NCBI GenBank assembly: GCA_013396635.1
Contig: WBMW01000154.1
Coordinates: 1 to 64,000, forward strand
Source of the DNA: Penelope pileata
Lineage: Eukaryota; Chordata; Aves; Galliformes; Cracidae
Direction of reading: 5' to 3'
Length of the DNA stretch: 64,000 bases
The first letter of the stretch is position 1. Every line of letters begins with the position of its first letter. This document shows, piece by piece, positions 1-11,335 of this stretch. The notes below the pieces were generated by a model that was not told where the DNA came from, did no database searches, and was given only the letters and a program-made list of their open reading frames with translations. A program made the translations under genes and the position numbers.

Positions 1-480
1 AAGCAAAATTTCATACTTCATCCCTTTGTACTGCACATTGGTGCTGTAGATGCTTTGCTATTTATAGATCACTTTGCATATTCAGGAACAGAGTAGGTAA
101 AGCTAGTGTGTAACACCCTCCAATATTATATGCTCAAAGACCACTGAGGCAGACAGCAATTCTCTAGTAAATTTTTTCCAAATTTTTCTCTTTCCTTTTT
201 TATTTTATTTTATTTTTTTTATTTTCACAAGTTATCACTGTCAGAAGTAGGAAGAGCTGACCTTTCTTTTTTTTCTCTTGAGTCAGTCATTGCCTACTTT
301 TCTTTCCAGTATGGCTCATTCCACCTTCACTTGTCTGGCTTCAATTTTATGTTTCTGTGTCATCATTTCTCTGATTATCTCTTGCTCTGTAGTATCTGGT
401 GAAAGAGTGCTCAGGGTGCTGCTGCACCCATGTTGTCCTCATACCTTGCTGCCAAGCTGGTGGCTTGAGTTAATACATAT
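1..480. other. Unique AT-rich sequence with T-rich tract
   Basis: This stretch holds no gene that I can support. A T-rich simple tract of repeated TTTTA-like units runs from about 196 to 225. The only open frame (278-484) is 68 codons of low-complexity hydrophobic sequence with no domain and runs to the edge of the CR1 copy that follows. I see no promoter or splice structure that would argue for an exon. Confidence 0.55.
196..225. repeat. T-rich (TTTTA)-like simple repeat
   Basis: The tract consists almost wholly of T with A at roughly five-base intervals. It is a low-complexity repeat of the kind scattered through avian non-coding DNA. No AATAAA-type signal sits beside it on the minus strand in a way that would make it a retroposed poly(A) tail. 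Confidence 0.7.
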
Positions 481-750
481 CTAGCAATAGGACTAGAGGG
501 AATGGCCTCAAGTTGCACCAGGGAAGGCGGAGGTTAGATATTAGGATAAACTTCTCCAAGAGAGTGATCAAGTACTGGAACAGGCTGCCCAGGGAGGTGG
601 TTGAGTCACTGTCCCTAGAGGTTTTCAAGGTACATCTGGATGTGGAACTGAGGGACATGGTTTAGTGGATAATCTTGGTGGTAGGTGGAGGGTTGGACGA
701 GATGATCTTGGAGGTCTTTTCCAACCTTGATGATTTTATGATTCTGTGAT
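481..750 (+). mobile_element. CR1 LINE, 5'-truncated 3' end
   Basis: This is a truncated copy of the avian non-LTR retrotransposon CR1, lying in sense orientation. The sequence shows a run that matches remembered CR1 structure in order: 'aggactagagggaatgg', 'ggaacaggctgcccaggga', 'gttggacgagatgatctt', 'gaggtcttttccaacc', and a closing ATGATTTTATGATTCTGTGAT terminal repeat ending near 750. The copy keeps only the last part of the element, as is usual for CR1 insertions. Wording such as 'ggacatggtttag' and the thymine-rich 'cttttccaaccttgatg' ending is closer to the CR1-Y-like group than to the copy at 42.0 kb, but the subfamily call is tentative. Open frames on the minus strand here (470-658, 615-866) are incidental to the repeat. 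Confidence 0.93.
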
Positions 751-3700
751 CTGGTGACATGGGTAGGTGAAGAGCAATGAATGCAAGCTCCAGAGAGCAA
801 AAATCTAACCAAAAAGTAGATGTAAGGTACTAGAGAGCTCCTAAGCACCAGGCAAAACTGTGACAAAATTCCTTTGGCATCGTGGGTGAGACCTGGCTGA
901 CCTAATGTACAGTGTGGAGAGTTAGATCTGAATTAGGTGTTATAGAGTGCTTCCATAGTCAGCAGAGAGATACAATGAGAGCTGACCTGACTTTTGCACA
1001 ACCTAAATATGGGGACCCTGCATGACCCCTGAGTCCTGGCTCAGCCACAGAATCCTACTTACAAACACTATAGACATTGTGGTTGAATCTCTCCCAAAAG
1101 CCATTCTCATGTCCTACTTGGGAACTCTCTGTTAATAAAAAAATGCTTTATCCAGCCAGTTCTCGTCACTGGCAGTTTCCAAGTGAGTCATTAATATGCT
1201 ATGTAATTCCAACCTAACTATTCTAATGTGCATTGATTTCATCTTATGTGGGAAAAAGAGCTCATTGCTTATTATTGGTTGTAATATATCTCCAGGGAAA
1301 AGGTAAGAGCTAGCTGCTGGCCTCACACAAATGACTGTTAGAGGAGTTAGCAGTGTTTGCTGGAAATGGACTATCACAACTGAATATCTTCCAGCAGAGC
1401 ACAGGGACACCAGCCTGCCCTGCTGTGGTGAGGAGCAGGAGTAAACTGAATAAGAGGAAAAATGGAAAAAGGGAAACAGACACTGGCTGTGCATGAGTAG
1501 GTGGCCACAATTGGATGGCATTGTCCATCTGCTGGTCCAACACCAGCCAGCGTTGTGCTTCTGGGTGCAGGCACCAGGAAGGCTTTGCTGGGATTTCTGC
1601 ATTGGCAGAAAGGCTCCCACTGCTTTGCCATGGCTGCTCAACAAAATCAAACTGCAGCTGGGGTACGGATCAACAGAGTCATGCATCCAAAGACAGCAGA
1701 ACAGCATTTTCTGGCTCCTGAATATTGTTGTTTCCACCCACTTACAGCCCTACCACTTGATTAAAAGCTTTTTTTCCCTCTCAGTTTATATCAGTTTTTA
1801 CTACGTGCTACTGTTGAGAATTTTGTCTGAGCTCTTCTCCGTGGAGCTCAGTCCTGTCAGAACCCCAGGTTTTTAAAGCAGTAATTTATATCCATAGCTG
1901 ACACCTTATATGAACTTTGGGTACAGCCTCGGGGCTTCAGCCTCCACATTGTACCACTCTAGAAATGCTGGAAGAGGCTCCATGTGAAAAAAGCCTCCAC
2001 AGAAAACAGTGGAGAAATACAAAACAGAAATAATGCTGCCAGACAATATAATGTAAGGAAACCAGGAAGGCCTTTGCAGGGGTCAGGCTTTTGACCTTGC
2101 AGGTCCTCGCACGGAGTGTGGCCCACATCGTTCCCCACCCCACGTACAGTAGCCAGCACGCCTGCGAGGCTCTTTTCAGACTAATTCCTGCTAATGTCAT
2201 GCATGGCTAGTTAACCTCCATTTGATCTGTCTTTTAGAGATTTATTCATCAATAAAGGCGTTATTACTCCTTTGATGATAGTTAGTATCATTTATATGAA
2301 TTGTCTATTGACGGACACATTTAACAAAGGGTGTTTATGTGCTGAACAATCACATAGTTTATTTATCCAATAATCACATAATCGATTTGAAAAAAAATTC
2401 AAGTTGAAGGACTTCTTCGAGATTTAAAGATTTCACAGTTTCCATCTGTGTCTAAGATGTTTAATTTGTGTTAGTTCTGTATTACATTTTACTAGCATTG
2501 TTCCTGCAATGGGATCTTATAGATCAACCTCTGACAGCTCTCAGGTAAAACCAAACCCGGCTGGCTTGTTTAAGATGATTGCTTGGGTATTTTTAATCAC
2601 AAATGACAGTATAAAAAATTAGGAATACTGTGCAGAGAGTGTCTGGAGGCATTCTTGGAGAAGTTTACCACCGATCACATTTGCTTTCCAGACAAAGTAC
2701 TGCTTCAACACTAACAACTTACAGTAGTAACAAATATCCATGATGACTGAAAGAAGCCTATTTCTCTAAGAGCTCTCCCTGGATGATGATGTAATTACAT
2801 TTTCACAAGGCATAGCACTGCTCATATACACTCAGATAAAAATCCAAACTGATGCAGGCCTGTAGGGCTCCTTTTGCTTCTAAGGGTGAAGAATCCCTAG
2901 CTCTTGTGCAGGAGGGTGATGCCAGGTCCCCAGAAGGGCTCAGATTGCCCTGAAACCACGAGAACTGGCACCACAATGCTTCTGGGAAGCCAAGGAAATG
3001 AGTTGCACCTCAGTTTTCAGTGACCTATGCTGAAATCCCAGTGTCTCCCAAGCCCTAAGTATCAGGCCATCCATCACCATAGCTCCTAATACAGGCATTG
3101 CAAACATTCAAGGAGCAACTGTCAAGGTTGCAGTCATTGGTGCAGATGGGAGAGTCGGTTGTTTGCGTGAGTTTAAATGGTGGATACTTTATTTTCTAAG
3201 GTCCTGACCCTGGCAGATTCTCTATCTCAGTTGTGGCCGCTTCTCAGAAAGAACAAGACTGCATTAACTCCTTGCAGGCCTACAGTTTTCTACAGACAGG
3301 AAATGGGGTTTGGCTTTCATCCTACAAAGACTTTCCCGGTTGTGCTTAGCTGGAAGCCCATGATTCGTTCTGGAGAACTGCAGAGCCCATTAGACATGGC
3401 TGGTTTTCATGGGACATGAGCTACACTTCACAAAACCCAGCATGGGCTGGCACCAAGGGAACAATTGTTGTGGAACAATTACTACACAATATGATATATT
3501 TCTTAAGGAAGTGAACAAGGACCACAGGAACACAAGAGAAAAATCCCAAGGGTAGCAAGGATGCCAAGGCTGTCGAGTAGTCTCAGAAATCCTGTTTTTT
3601 CTCCCTTTGTGCCATGGCAATGAGGAACTGAGTTCATGCTGGGACCTTAAAAAGGGTCTTCTGTGATTAGAGCCCAGGGCCATGGAAACACAGTCACCGT

Positions 3701-4620
3701 TCTCAGTGCGGGGATGCCTAGCCATGGCACAGATTCCCAGGTAAAATACCTTCATGCACAGGAAGATCTAAAAGGGATTGGTTTGCTTTTCTTCATTACT
3801 GAGCAAAAGCTTCTGCACTCTGGTTTGAAGGTTTTTGATCTTTTGATTTTACAGGAGGCTGGAATTGGTAAGCCGGGTGATTTCAAGGGCTGCGGTTTCA
3901 ATCAAACCCCCTCCCACTGCCCACCTTGGAGGCTGTGAGCATGGGGAAGGATGGGTCCTGGGATTTGAAGGTTTAAGCTGAGGCCAAGTCCCATAGCTTA
4001 AGCACTACCAGTTTGTGACAGCATGGGCTAAGCTCGGGGAGCAGCAGTTTAGCTGGCCAACATCTCTGTTGGACACACATGCGAGTGGTAGAGAATAAAT
4101 CCCTCATCCTGCAAAATCTGGTGTCTGGGCACAGAGTGCTTTCAGGGCTGAAGGAGTGGTGAACACCCCTGGGAGACAGTGGAGCACATCTCCTAACCCT
4201 GCTCCAGTGCTGCTGAAACACGGATTGCTCTCTGTGGTACCAGTTCCACTGTGCTTAGCCAGGAAGCACCTTGACCTGTGGGCACCCTCACCTGTTACTC
4301 TCCAGAACCAGGGCTAACACGTCCCCTTTTACTTAAAATAAATGCCAGAGAAAACTTTTTGAGATAGAATCACCTTCTCTTTGCTCAGGGGCTCTGGTAG
4401 AGACTTCAGATAATTTGAACAGTGGCAGCAGAGAGAGATGCAATTGCTGACACCCAGACCTCGGCAGTCACGAGCCCATCCAAGCCAGGACTCAGCACAT
4501 GCACTGCCATTCACATTCCCTCCCCAGCAGATGTGAGAAAACCTCACACCTCCTCAGCCAGCAGCCAGGCTGGATGTGCAGGGCAGTTCTGTCACCAGAT
4601 GCAGAGCCAGCACCGTGTTT
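751..4620. other. Unique non-coding sequence
   Basis: No gene is supported. The longest frame in the whole window lies here (1132-1737, minus strand, 201 codons), but it is crossed by several open frames on both strands, is rich in Cys, Ser and Leu as random avian sequence tends to be, and shows no domain. An AT-rich block at about 2205-2420 looks regulatory and is listed separately. The remainder holds scattered short frames of 60-120 codons with no recognisable motif. I see no CR1 signature here. Confidence 0.55.
2205..2420. promoter_or_regulatory. Candidate AT-rich enhancer-like block
   Basis: The block carries a TCF/LEF-type CTTTGAT core at 2270-2276, an AACAAAG at 2333-2339 and a SOX-type AACAAT at 2345-2350, along with several homeodomain-like ATTA words. 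It lacks repeat signatures and open frames. The texture resembles vertebrate conserved non-coding elements, but this is an impression and conservation was not tested. Short AT-rich motifs also occur often by chance. Confidence 0.25.
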
Positions 4621-4765
4621 ATATATTTATGAATTCACATACCTATGTGCATTGTACATTTCTGTACGCGTGGGTGTGTATGTGTCGGTTTATAAGCATG
4701 TATGTATGCATATGAATGAACAGCTATGCACAGGTGTGTGTAAGCATGTGCATATCAATAGTACA
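4621..4765. repeat. Degenerate TG/CA and TATG-rich tract
   Basis: Purine-pyrimidine alternation dominates, with words such as 'gtgggtgtgtatgtgtc', 'catgtatgtatgcatatg' and 'caggtgtgtgtaagcatgtgcatat'. It looks like a decayed dinucleotide or tetranucleotide microsatellite. Open frames crossing it owe their length to the repeat and are not evidence of coding. Confidence 0.65.
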
Positions 4766-7552
4766 GTGTGGATGTTTCTGCAGCCCTCAGCATTGCCTCC
4801 GTAACAAAGAGGATCCTGCGCTTTGTACACAGAACTGTGCAGTGAGAACATTATTAAATGCATGAGCCTTTGTTATAGGAAACAAAAAGACACCAAATCC
4901 ATTTGAGGTGATGAAGTTATAACAGCAGAAGACAGAGAACAGCATTAAGCCTTCCCTATGTGACTGTTTCTCGGCCCTGAACCTAGCTCAGTATGGTGCC
5001 AACACATTCTGTCCAGCAGTGCTAAGAAACCCTTCATGTCTGGGACAGTGGGAGCAGGTGTTGGTGATGAACTTCTCTGGCTCAATACATTGCAGAAAAC
5101 TGAGCAAAGAGAAAGGAAGGAGAGATCACCAAGTGCCATGGGATGTCTGAGAGTCCACCCGAACCACTCAAACTACAGAGGAAGCCCAAATTCCTAAGGT
5201 TAGCTATTCTCTGAAATGTATTTGTTCAAGGCTGTGATTTGTGGCACCTTTGTATGGGACAATGGTGTCTGTACTGCCCAGGGAGATAAAGAAGGAAATG
5301 CCTCTGCACCGCAGACCGTGTGGCCCCTTTGCTCTTGCTTCTGGGAAGAGCTGGAGGTGTTGCCACCACCGTGTCACCACAGGCAGACAGGGCACGGCTG
5401 CTTCAGAAGAGCTGAAGAACAATGTCAAGGGATGGAAATGCTGATGAATCTGGATTTTCGGAAGACCAGAGCTGTCATTGGGGTAACACAACAAAGAACA
5501 AAAAGGGGCTTCTTTTCCATCATGGAGCCCGTATTTGTCCCTGTGCTCCCTCATATAATTAACCTGTTGTCTAGGCTTTGGAGCCTGGATGGTTAGAGCT
5601 GTATCTCATGATGCTCAAAAGCCCAGTTCCTCCTTTTCTCACTCCCCAGAGAGTCACATTATGGTCACAAAACTGCTGGTGGTATCTCGAGCTGCCTGTT
5701 CCATGCCCACAGTAATGACAGAGTGGTGGATACTGTGTCATTTCTAAATCCGTTTCAGATCTAAACTGTACCTGCATTTCAATCCTGCAAAGGTAAGTGA
5801 CTCCTGAGATGTGCAGACCCAGTCCTTCTCACAGAGGACTAATGGAACACAGAGGGGAGAGTGCAGAAAAATGGGAACTTTCTGACAGGTTCTCCCACTG
5901 CCAACTTCAGAGCGATGCTCCATGAATTAATGCAACGCTGATTCAGCACAAGTTGAGAGCTGATGGACACTGCTTGGATTGCTCTGCCATCATCCCGGTG
6001 CTGGGGTGCTCAGGTCGCTCCCCACGTCCCCAGGAGCTGAAGGGTGCTGGTGTGCCTGGCCACGGGGCAGGGTCCCAGCACCCCGAGGTGATGCTCTCCG
6101 TCAGCCTCGCCTTGCAGCCGGACTTTCTGTGGGCTTTGGTGCCATCAAGTGGCTTCAGGGAGAGAAGCACTCAGGGGATGGTTTTGCAAGAGATTAAAAG
6201 CTTCATCCAAGTTAGGCTGTGAGACAATGTTAGTGCAGAAGCTAAACAGATGAACAAAACCCCTCAACATTTTAAATGACGTTTGAATTAGGTAGAAAAG
6301 TCAGATTTTTTTTTTAAAAGGGGGGAAACGGGTTTGAGAAATGATTAATCCAGCTGGCATCAAGCGTGGTGGAAAATCATGTCAATGCTCTCCAGACTTT
6401 CACTTGAGCCAAAGAAAACTGCTGGGCCCTCAGTTTGGGTACTGACTACTGAGACACACAGTCAGTGGAGCCAGACAGGTTCTGCCAGACTGAAGCTGGT
6501 CCTAAAACTTTAGTCTAATCTGAAATGTGTATTTTGCAAGTTTGCTTTTATTTTTTTTAATGTATTTCAACATAATTGCTCTGAATTTAAAGCAAAAGGG
6601 AATTCATGACATCCACATATCAAGTGCATCAAATCCTCTGTGCTTGGGCTTGCTTGGCTCAAGGTTAGCATGGCCTGAGGAAGATGAAAATAAGAATTTG
6701 TACCAACCTCAGAGATTCTTTCTTTAGCTCTGTAAAAGGATGGGAACGCAACAATCTTTTCCTGCTGCCTTTCTGTAAAATTACTTAGCTAGGAAAAACA
6801 GATTGGTAAAATCTTAAATAATTGGTATTTGAATTTTTTTTAAGAAGTACTTTGTGTGCGTATCTCCTATTTCAGTACACAGTTAATAATTTGGATGTTT
6901 TTAGTCATTAAGTATGTAGCAGGACTTTTAGGAAACACAGATAGTTTGAATCCTCACCATTTGACATGGAGGCAAGTAAAAATACAGCTGCTTTTAAAAT
7001 CTCTTGATTTTTAACCTAGATAAACATAAAATGAAAAAGCAAAAAACTCAACAACATCTAGGTAAAGTTCTCATGAAAGCCCTCAGCGTGTTCACATTGC
7101 ACTGTACCTCAGTGATTGCAAAGATAACACTCAAATCTTCAACTTGTGTGAATGACAACTGCATAAAATAAAAGGGAATGAAAGAAGGCTTTTATCCTGC
7201 TCTTGTTGATGCAAAGGGTAGTCTGTAATAGACATTGTGCTAGATGTTTTGGCCTGGATTTATTTGGGGTTTAAACAACACAGGTTGCAGCTGCCCCATC
7301 ACACTCTCGCACAGCATGCTCTTCTGTGCACCCATAACTCTCCCAAGCTCAAGCGGACACATTTAACACATTTTGCACTACTATGATTTTTTTATTGGCC
7401 ATGTAGCAGTGGAGAATCAAACCAAACTTAGACATACTTGTGGGCTAAATCATACATTAAAATACCCCTGTGGCACTAGGGAGAAAGAAGTCTCAGCTGC
7501 TGCAGCACAGCTGTAATTGCTGTGTGTCTGCGTCCCAGGAAAATGCCCAGCC
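4766..7552. other. Unique non-coding sequence with a CpG-richer patch
   Basis: No gene is supported. Open frames of 60-126 codons occur on both strands (for example 5216-5596 plus and 5204-5554 minus) and overlap one another, which is typical of non-coding sequence of moderate GC content. The patch near 5970-6135 is distinctly richer in G, C and CpG than its surroundings and is listed separately. From about 6240 onward the sequence turns AT-rich and featureless up to the CR1 stub. Confidence 0.55.
5970..6135. other. Local GC- and CpG-richer patch
   Basis: Within about 165 bases there are around ten CpG dinucleotides (in words such as 'cccggtg', 'ggtcgctccccacgtcc', 'cacgggg', 'ccccgagg', 'ctccgtc', 'ctcgcc' and 'gccggac'), in otherwise CpG-poor surroundings. 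Overlapping frames are open on both strands, a side effect of high GC. It is too short to be called a CpG island by usual length rules. It could be an orphan regulatory element, a GC-rich decayed repeat or chance. Confidence 0.4.
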
Positions 7553-7625
7553 TTCATAGAATGGTTTGAGTTTGAAATGGTTCGAGTTGGATGGGACCTC
7601 AAGGATCAAGTTCCTTCCTCAGCAG
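7553..7625 (-). mobile_element. CR1 LINE stub, 3' terminus, reverse orientation
   Basis: The top strand reads 'ttcatagaatggtttgag', then 'gttggatgggacctcaagg', then 'atcaagttcc', which is the reverse complement of the CR1 3' end. The first part is duplicated in place: 'atggtttgagtt' is followed four bases later by 'atggttcgagttgg'. Only about 70 bases are clearly CR1. Similarity fades into 'agcaggctccaccatcc', which may be further CR1 or unrelated sequence. Confidence 0.85.
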
Positions 7626-10600
7626 GCTCCACCATCCTCCTCCCAGAGTAACAGGCAGCAATGCCAGGTGTAATTTTGCACTACCACTGGTGGCTGTCTG
7701 CTCTTTCTTTAGTACATTTAGGGCAGTACAGCCCTACCTGGAGTCCCAGAGGCTTTCTGTTCTGGCTTCCCATGTGTGTTAATGCTAGCTCCTTGATTTT
7801 GCTGTCACTGCTGCCGGACTGAACTATTGCAGGCTGTAGTGGTACATTCATGATGCACCAGAGGGTGTATTTAGTGACTTTGCAGGGCCAAAAGTGCTGC
7901 TTCCTGATCCTCTTCTGTTGCCTCTAGGCTTTCTGCCTTGAGACCTTTCAAATCCTCTTTCCATATTTTTGCTTAAGAGATTATTTTATCCTCAATATTC
8001 CATCACCGGAGCTGTTAAAAGTCAGCAGGGGGTTTTTGTCAGAAGGCAGCTTTTGTAAAAATGAGCAGGCAAGCTGACTCTCTCAATTATCAGCTGCTGA
8101 AACAACAAAGGCCCTTAGACCTTCACAACTTCCTCCTCAAAGGTGAATCTGTTTTAGATGTCCCCCAGTGTTTGCCTCCCCTCCCTACAAGCTGAATATT
8201 TGCATTGCTCTCACTTGGAGGATCACTGGAAACACAGCAAGGGCTGAAGCTTTTCCAGAGATGGCTTTGGCACCAGCAGGCACACAAGAACCAGGTAGGT
8301 CACTTGGTGACCCTCTTCATCTTGTGTCAAAAATCTTTCCCAAATGTGCTATAAGAAGCAGAAATGTGAAATCTGAAGACCCATTTACCCGAGCAGCATT
8401 TCCAATGCTTGCAGCTTAGACTCTTTCTAAGAGCACCACTGACACTTGGTGGCACGAGGAGGAACTGCACATCCCTGCTCCAGATGTGCAAGATGTCTTT
8501 ACCTGTCACTGTCCCTCCAAGTCTCATTCCTCCTTCCATAGGTGACAAACCAAAGCACTGGAGCCAGCATGCACTCGTGGCTCTTCCTCTGACTGCTTCC
8601 ATTTCTCTCCATTTTTCTTAATATGAAGACACTGCTAAATAATCATGTGACAGTTCTTCATGGAAGGACAAAGAACCTTGAACTAATTTTCTAGCAGGAG
8701 ACAGTTTCTCAGGGCCATCTTTCCAATTTGTTGGGTCCTTAAGCTTGAAAGAGAAAGGAGATCCCTAATTCAGGCAGTGTCATATCCCAATCTCTCTCTG
8801 CTAGTTTAAAGGGCAATTGAGCCTGCTGGAGACCAGTGGGCTCCTCTGCAGGCATTTACCTGCACACATAGAATAAGCCAACAGCAAGCAGACATCTAAA
8901 CTTGGTCCCTTGGTTAGATGCCTCAGATTAGGCAGGATGACTGCATCCATAGTGGATCCGGCTTATCTCTAGGCTTATATGTAGATGTGTGCATAAAATT
9001 AAAAAAAAATAATAATTAGGTTCAATTCTCTGTGCATGCAGAATGCTGAGAGCTCTTTTATGTCTGCACTCAATATTATAAACATGGTAGTGGGCAATGG
9101 CAATAACAGTGGCAAAAAATAAAGCCAGAGTGGAGTCCCATAACTGTCAGCAATCAGGCAAACACTATTGCAAAAGCAACGGCAGCTAAAGTATGAAAGG
9201 AAGAGGAAGTTGCAGTGCATAGGCCATCCTCCAGGTTGCATGGAAAGGTCTGCCTAGCTGACACTAACCTTCCTTAGCAGGTGGCTGTGTCACAGGCCCT
9301 GCTGGGCTTGTTGTTTTCTGCTCTTTTCACGCTGCCACAGCTTTCAGCAATGACCACTGGCCAAAGTCTGCAGGTAAAGGATTGCTTGTCTCTGGCTGTC
9401 CTCAGGGAGACGTGTCAGTGTCCAAGACATTGCTGGACTGGAGGCAAGGCTCAGTGGTGTGAATGTGCACAGGAGGTCACGCCAGATGCTTGGTGCTCTC
9501 TCAAAATCACTGAATCTCTGTGGATCCTTTGAGAGGGACCATGTAAACCTTCTCTAATGAGAAATATTAGAATTCCCTTAATGCTTTTTAAAGGATTTGT
9601 TAGATTTCCACAGTTTGTCCTCTCCACACAGCTGGTGTTGCTTCCCCCACCAGGCCCGAAACAACCTTGGTGCGGACCATACATTCCGTAAATAATTAGA
9701 ACTAAATGATGGGTCCCAAAGACTGAATGCAGCTAAAATTCACCCTGCGCATGCTTGGTGGAGGGCTCACCAGAGAGAAGTATGGTCGTAACAGGGCAGA
9801 AGTAGGAAAACTGTCTTCAGTTAAGGCTCTGGATTGCAACTCAGAGCTGTGGTCCAAATTTTCCTTACCTTGCAGATGTCTCTGGTTTTTTATCCTTGAT
9901 AAAACATTCGATATTACAGTCTTCTGTAGATCTAAGTCTCCATTCCTCATCTGCAACACCTAATGCAGTATTTTTTTTATTTTTTCCACTTGTCTATTTT
10001 TCCCATTTGCAGAATAGCCTCTGCATAAGCACGCCTTTCTTCCATGAGGTATGAAAGGCCCTTCAGCCGGAATCTTTCAGCATTACAAAAGATAGTGGCT
10101 TTTTACTACCCACATTGCATGTCTGGTTCATAGGAGACTGTGGGAATGGTTTAACATCATTTTGGAGAGTTGGCCGCACTCATTTCCCTTCTAAAACAAA
10201 CACAAAACATGAAGTCTGTTGTATTTCTGCCTAGGTGACAGTTTCTTGTTGAGTTCACAGCAAGACAGAGCTCAGAAGGATTAGCTTTGCCTCTGCTCTC
10301 TGGCACTGGGAAAGTCTTGTGGTTTTTTATGCCTTATGAGCAGCAGCTTTGCTCTGTAATCTGGATTTGCAACAGAAAATACATGTGCTAGCTGGCATGT
10401 TTTGTACCAAAGTGTTACAGAAGTTCCACTGCTCTTACTACAGTCCCACGGCAGCAAAAGGCAGATTTTAGCTGTCATGGCTAGTGAGCAAGAAACCAAA
10501 ATTGTGGTTTTACTGTTGTGTGGATCAGGGGTGTAAATCCCAGGAAGATGGAGCTGCAGCTAGTGCAACAGCCCTGGGCAATGGATGGAGCTGCGGGGAA

Positions 10601-11012
10601 GAAAAGTGCTCTCTACCACTAAAGCAGGGGGATTTCCAGCTCCTCATGCTTCAGTTGGATGCAAAGAGCTCTTCTGGCAGCTGCCAACAAAATGTGGAGT
10701 GAGTTTAATGGCCACAGGTCTGTTAAACATAAATTTGAACTTTATGTTTACCCAGCAGTGATAAATGTGACAGCCACTCACTCCAGCACTCTCTGTACCA
10801 TGAATCCTCCAGAGCAGTACCTTTTACCTCTCTCAGGAAAACACTGGTGTTTAATAGGACTTCAAAAATAGACCATCTTCAGAAATGCCTCAGTTTGTAA
10901 CAAGAAAGAAAAAAATATTTTCCTTCAGCCTGAATCTGTCTGGACAATGTTTCTTGCATTTGGATATGTCTCCCAAAATAGCAAGTGTTATAATAACAGA
11001 GTTTCATACCTT
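7626..11012. other. Unique non-coding sequence
   Basis: No gene, RNA gene or identifiable repeat is supported. Short frames (60-91 codons) are scattered on both strands and show no domain, signal peptide or conserved motif. A splice-donor-like CAGGTAGGT occurs at about 8293-8301, but no convincing exon goes with it. The sequence has the uniform AT-rich texture of an intron or intergenic DNA. Confidence 0.55.
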
Positions 11013-11094
11013 GGTTTTTGTTTTGTTTTGTTAAATAAAATAAAATAAAATAAAATAAAATAAAATAAAATAAAATAAAATAAAATAAAATAAA
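11013..11094. repeat. (TAAAA)n microsatellite with adjoining (TTTTG)n
   Basis: Eleven perfect TAAAA units run from 11036 to 11090 and end in an interrupted TAAAG. Immediately to the left is a short run of TTTTG units (about 11015-11032). The two blocks form an inverted-like pair, because TTTTA is the complement of TAAAA. The minus-strand frame crossing it encodes a monotonous FILFY repeat and is not a gene. The array is expected to be length-polymorphic. Confidence 0.95.
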
Positions 11095-11184
11095 GAAAAA
11101 ATACCAACACAGGTGCACATCACACTTCTAGGGTGGGAATTGACCTTCACTATCAAACTGATAATGATTTTAAAGGTGTTGTTA

Positions 11185-11335
11185 GTTCTATAGTTAAGAT
11201 TCTGTGGTTTTGAAGCTAAGTAGATCTGAGTCCAAATCCTGCCCCTTGCAATATTTCTGGCCTATGATTAATTAAATGTTTGCAATAGTATTTCCAAAGT
11301 GCTTAGCAGTGACCTAACATTACACTCTTTGAAGC
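11185..11335 (+). mobile_element. Possible decayed MIR-like SINE
   Basis: The words 'tagttaagattctgtgg' and 'gagtccaaatcctgcc' sit in the order and approximate spacing of the A-box and B-box parts of a tRNA-derived SINE head. Further right, 'ccattcattttagtgagagcaga' recalls a tail motif common in old amniote repeats. The matches are weak and interrupted, so this is a candidate only. Confidence 0.3.

Noticed and set aside
1132..1737. Longest open frame in the window (201 codons, minus strand)
   Set aside because: It overlaps several other open frames on both strands, has no domain or conserved motif, and its composition is that of translated non-coding DNA. No splice or promoter structure supports it.
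10879..11118. Minus-strand frame with repeated FILFY units
   Set aside because: It is the direct translation of the TAAAA microsatellite.
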